A DNA stretch of 5,794 nucleotides from Spirochaetales bacterium (GTDB lineage Bacteria; Spirochaetota; Spirochaetia; SZUA-6; DRHE01), in NCBI GenBank assembly GCA_011049745.1, contig DRHE01000323.1, positions 1-5,794 on the forward strand, in the 5' to 3' direction. Each line of letters begins with the position of its first letter. Within the stretch, counting starts at the first letter, position 1. Shown here in pieces: positions 4,768 through 5,794 of the stretch. The translations under genes were made by a program, and so were the position numbers. Below the pieces are notes generated by a model. That model saw only the letters and a list, made by a program, of their open reading frames with translations, made no database searches and had not been told where the DNA came from.

Positions 4768-5794
4768 TCAACCAGCCATTGCCAGGAGTACTCCGGCAGC
4801 AACCGCCGAACCGATTACTCCGGCCACATTCGGCCCCATGGCATTCATGAGCAGGAAGTTGCTGGGATTCTCCTTCTGCCCCAGCTTTTGTACAACCCTG
4901 GCAGACATGGGCACCGCTGAAACACCTGCAGCACCGATCATGGGATTTACCTCGCCCCTCGTTAAAATAGACATCAATTTACCGAGCAGTACACCCGCTG
5001 TTGTGCCGATGGAAAAGGCGACCAGCCCCAGGACTATAATCATTATAGTCTTTATATTAAGGAATTCCTCAGCCGACATTCTTGAGCCAACAGCCACACC
5101 TAAGAATATGGTAACAATATTTATAAGCTCATTCTGCGCCGTCTTTGAAAGACGCTCTACAACTCCCGACTCACGGAAAAGGTTACCCAGCATCAACATA
5201 CCGATCAAGGGTGTTGAGGCTGGAACCAGCAAAGCCGAGGCGATAGTGGTCAAAATTGGAAAGAGGATCTTGACTCTCTGTGATACCGGCTTTATCTCAG
5301 ACATTACGATAACCCGCTCTTTTTTAGTAGTCAGCAAACGGATAATCGGCGGCTGAATTATCGGCACCAGGGCCATATAGGAATAAGCGGCAACTGCAAT
5401 AGGCCCCAAAAGATGATCAGCCAGACGCGCCGTTAAATAAATTGCCGTGGGGCCGTCGGCGCCGCCAATAATAGCAATGGATGCGGCTTCGTTAAAGGGA
5501 AAGCCAAGCGCCCTGGCTCCCAGCAGGGTACCGAAAATACCGAACTGGGCGGCTGCACCCAGTAGAAAGGTCTGCGGCTTGGAGAGCAGAGGACCGAAGT
5601 CAGTCATGGCTCCCACACCCAGAAAGATCAACGGCGGAAAGATGCCTGCTTTGATACCAAAATAGAAATAATGGAGCAATCCATCAGCCTCCGCCAGCCC
5701 GGCCAGCGGCATATTTACTAAAATGGCGCCAAAGCCAATGGGTACTAAAAAAGAGCGGGTTATCGTAATGTCTGAGATAAAGCCGGTATCACAA
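4768..5794 (-). CDS. oadB: Sodium-pumping decarboxylase beta subunit, partial at window edge
   Basis: This is the membrane subunit of a biotin-dependent oxaloacetate, glutaconyl-CoA or methylmalonyl-CoA decarboxylase. It couples decarboxylation of carboxybiotin to Na+ export across the inner membrane. Hallmarks are [12 protein letters not shown], the helix-rich body beginning [20 protein letters not shown], the [13 protein letters not shown] motif (Asp codon 5455-5457, the expected carboxyl group in the Na+ path) and a C-terminal [15 protein letters not shown] segment. Family members are about 360-380 residues. Here 325 or so genuine residues are present, and the N-terminus is off the window. 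The frame is open to base 5794, but codons beyond about 5743 are an inverted copy of 5279-5329 and read [15 protein letters not shown] instead of the usual hydrophobic first helix, so they are probably not native. Which of the three decarboxylases it serves cannot be told, as no alpha or biotin subunit is in view. Confidence 0.93.
   Translation of the reverse strand, partial: CDTGFISDITITRSFLVPIGFGAILVNMPLAGLAEADGLLHYFYFGIKAGIFPPLIFLGVGAMTDFGPLLSKPQTFLLGAAAQFGIFGTLLGARALGFPFNEAASIAIIGGADGPTAIYLTARLADHLLGPIAVAAYSYMALVPIIQPPIIRLLTTKKERVIVMSEIKPVSQRVKILFPILTTIASALLVPASTPLIGMLMLGNLFRESGVVERLSKTAQNELINIVTIFLGVAVGSRMSAEEFLNIKTIMIIVLGLVAFSIGTTAGVLLGKLMSILTRGEVNPMIGAAGVSAVPMSARVVQKLGQKENPSNFLLMNAMGPNVAGVIGSAVAAGVLLAMAG
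5279..5329. repeat. Internal arm of 51-bp perfect inverted repeat in oadB
   Basis: Base i pairs with base 11072-i throughout, so this arm is an exact reverse complement of 5743-5793. It lies in the interior of the beta-subunit gene, in the segment encoding [14 protein letters not shown], which fits the reading frame and is taken as native. Confidence 0.97.
5743..5793. repeat. Terminal arm of 51-bp perfect inverted repeat
   Basis: An exact reverse complement of 5279-5329 across a 413-bp spacer; the last base of the window (5794) no longer matches. In the minus-strand gene frame it encodes residues that do not resemble the family, beginning exactly where homology to LVPIGFG starts. TTAGTA at the junction could be shared by both sequences. 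It is probably a chimeric fold-back end. Confidence 0.95.

Noticed and set aside
4838..5356. 172-codon plus-strand frame opposite oadB
   Set aside because: It is antisense to a clear membrane protein gene, with no start signals or recognisable motifs.
5743..5794. A novel soluble N-terminus on the decarboxylase subunit
   Set aside because: It is exactly the reverse complement of the gene's own interior, so it is better explained as a fold-back join.
1..5794. CRISPR array, tRNA or rRNA genes
   Set aside because: No regularly spaced direct repeats, and no tRNA- or rRNA-like segments, were seen on either strand.

Overview
This 5.8 kb window looks like a small contig from an anaerobic, low-to-mid GC bacterium, most likely in the Firmicutes. 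The lineage call is an inference from gene content: a Na+-pumping decarboxylase beta subunit, a PepF-type M3 oligopeptidase, a Zn-dependent polyol/threonine-type dehydrogenase, strong AGGAGG ribosome binding sites and a near-consensus sigma-70/A-type promoter.

Layout. 1-379: a minus-strand remnant of an IS110-family transposase start (77-199) with about 180 bp of noncoding sequence upstream of it. 415-1485 (+): a complete zinc-dependent MDR dehydrogenase, followed with no gap by an unrecognised 50-codon frame (1486-1638). 1639-1798: no recognisable gene. 2501-1799 (-): a two-gene operon, a 56-residue protein overlapping a MNT/AbiEii-like nucleotidyltransferase, with a TTGACA-17-CATAAT promoter. 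2533-2775 (+): a weakly supported broken frame. 2811-4607 (+): PepF-like M3 oligoendopeptidase. 4741-4535 (-): 5' half of a cupin gene that runs into the 3' end of pepF. 5794-4768 (-): OadB/GcdB/MmdB-type sodium pump subunit, running to the window edge.

Gene cooperation is limited. The decarboxylase subunit and the cupin are probably co-transcribed (26 bp apart) and converge on pepF. The nucleotidyltransferase pair is its own unit and may be a toxin-antitoxin or defence-like module. The dehydrogenase and its short downstream frame are on the opposite strand from the IS110 remnant.

The strongest structural signal is at the two ends. Bases 1-69 are a perfect reverse complement of 380-448, and bases 5743-5793 are a perfect reverse complement of 5279-5329. 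Each end therefore folds back on sequence 0.3-0.4 kb inside. At the right end the inverted copy replaces the expected N-terminal helix of the OadB-type protein. Two unrelated fold-backs, one at each edge, are what inverted amplification or assembly chimeras would give, for example from multiple displacement amplification of a single cell. I regard this as more likely than biology. No clearly new biological system is visible. The best biological leads are the nucleotidyltransferase pair, the IS110 leader, and the pepF/cupin deletion-like junction.
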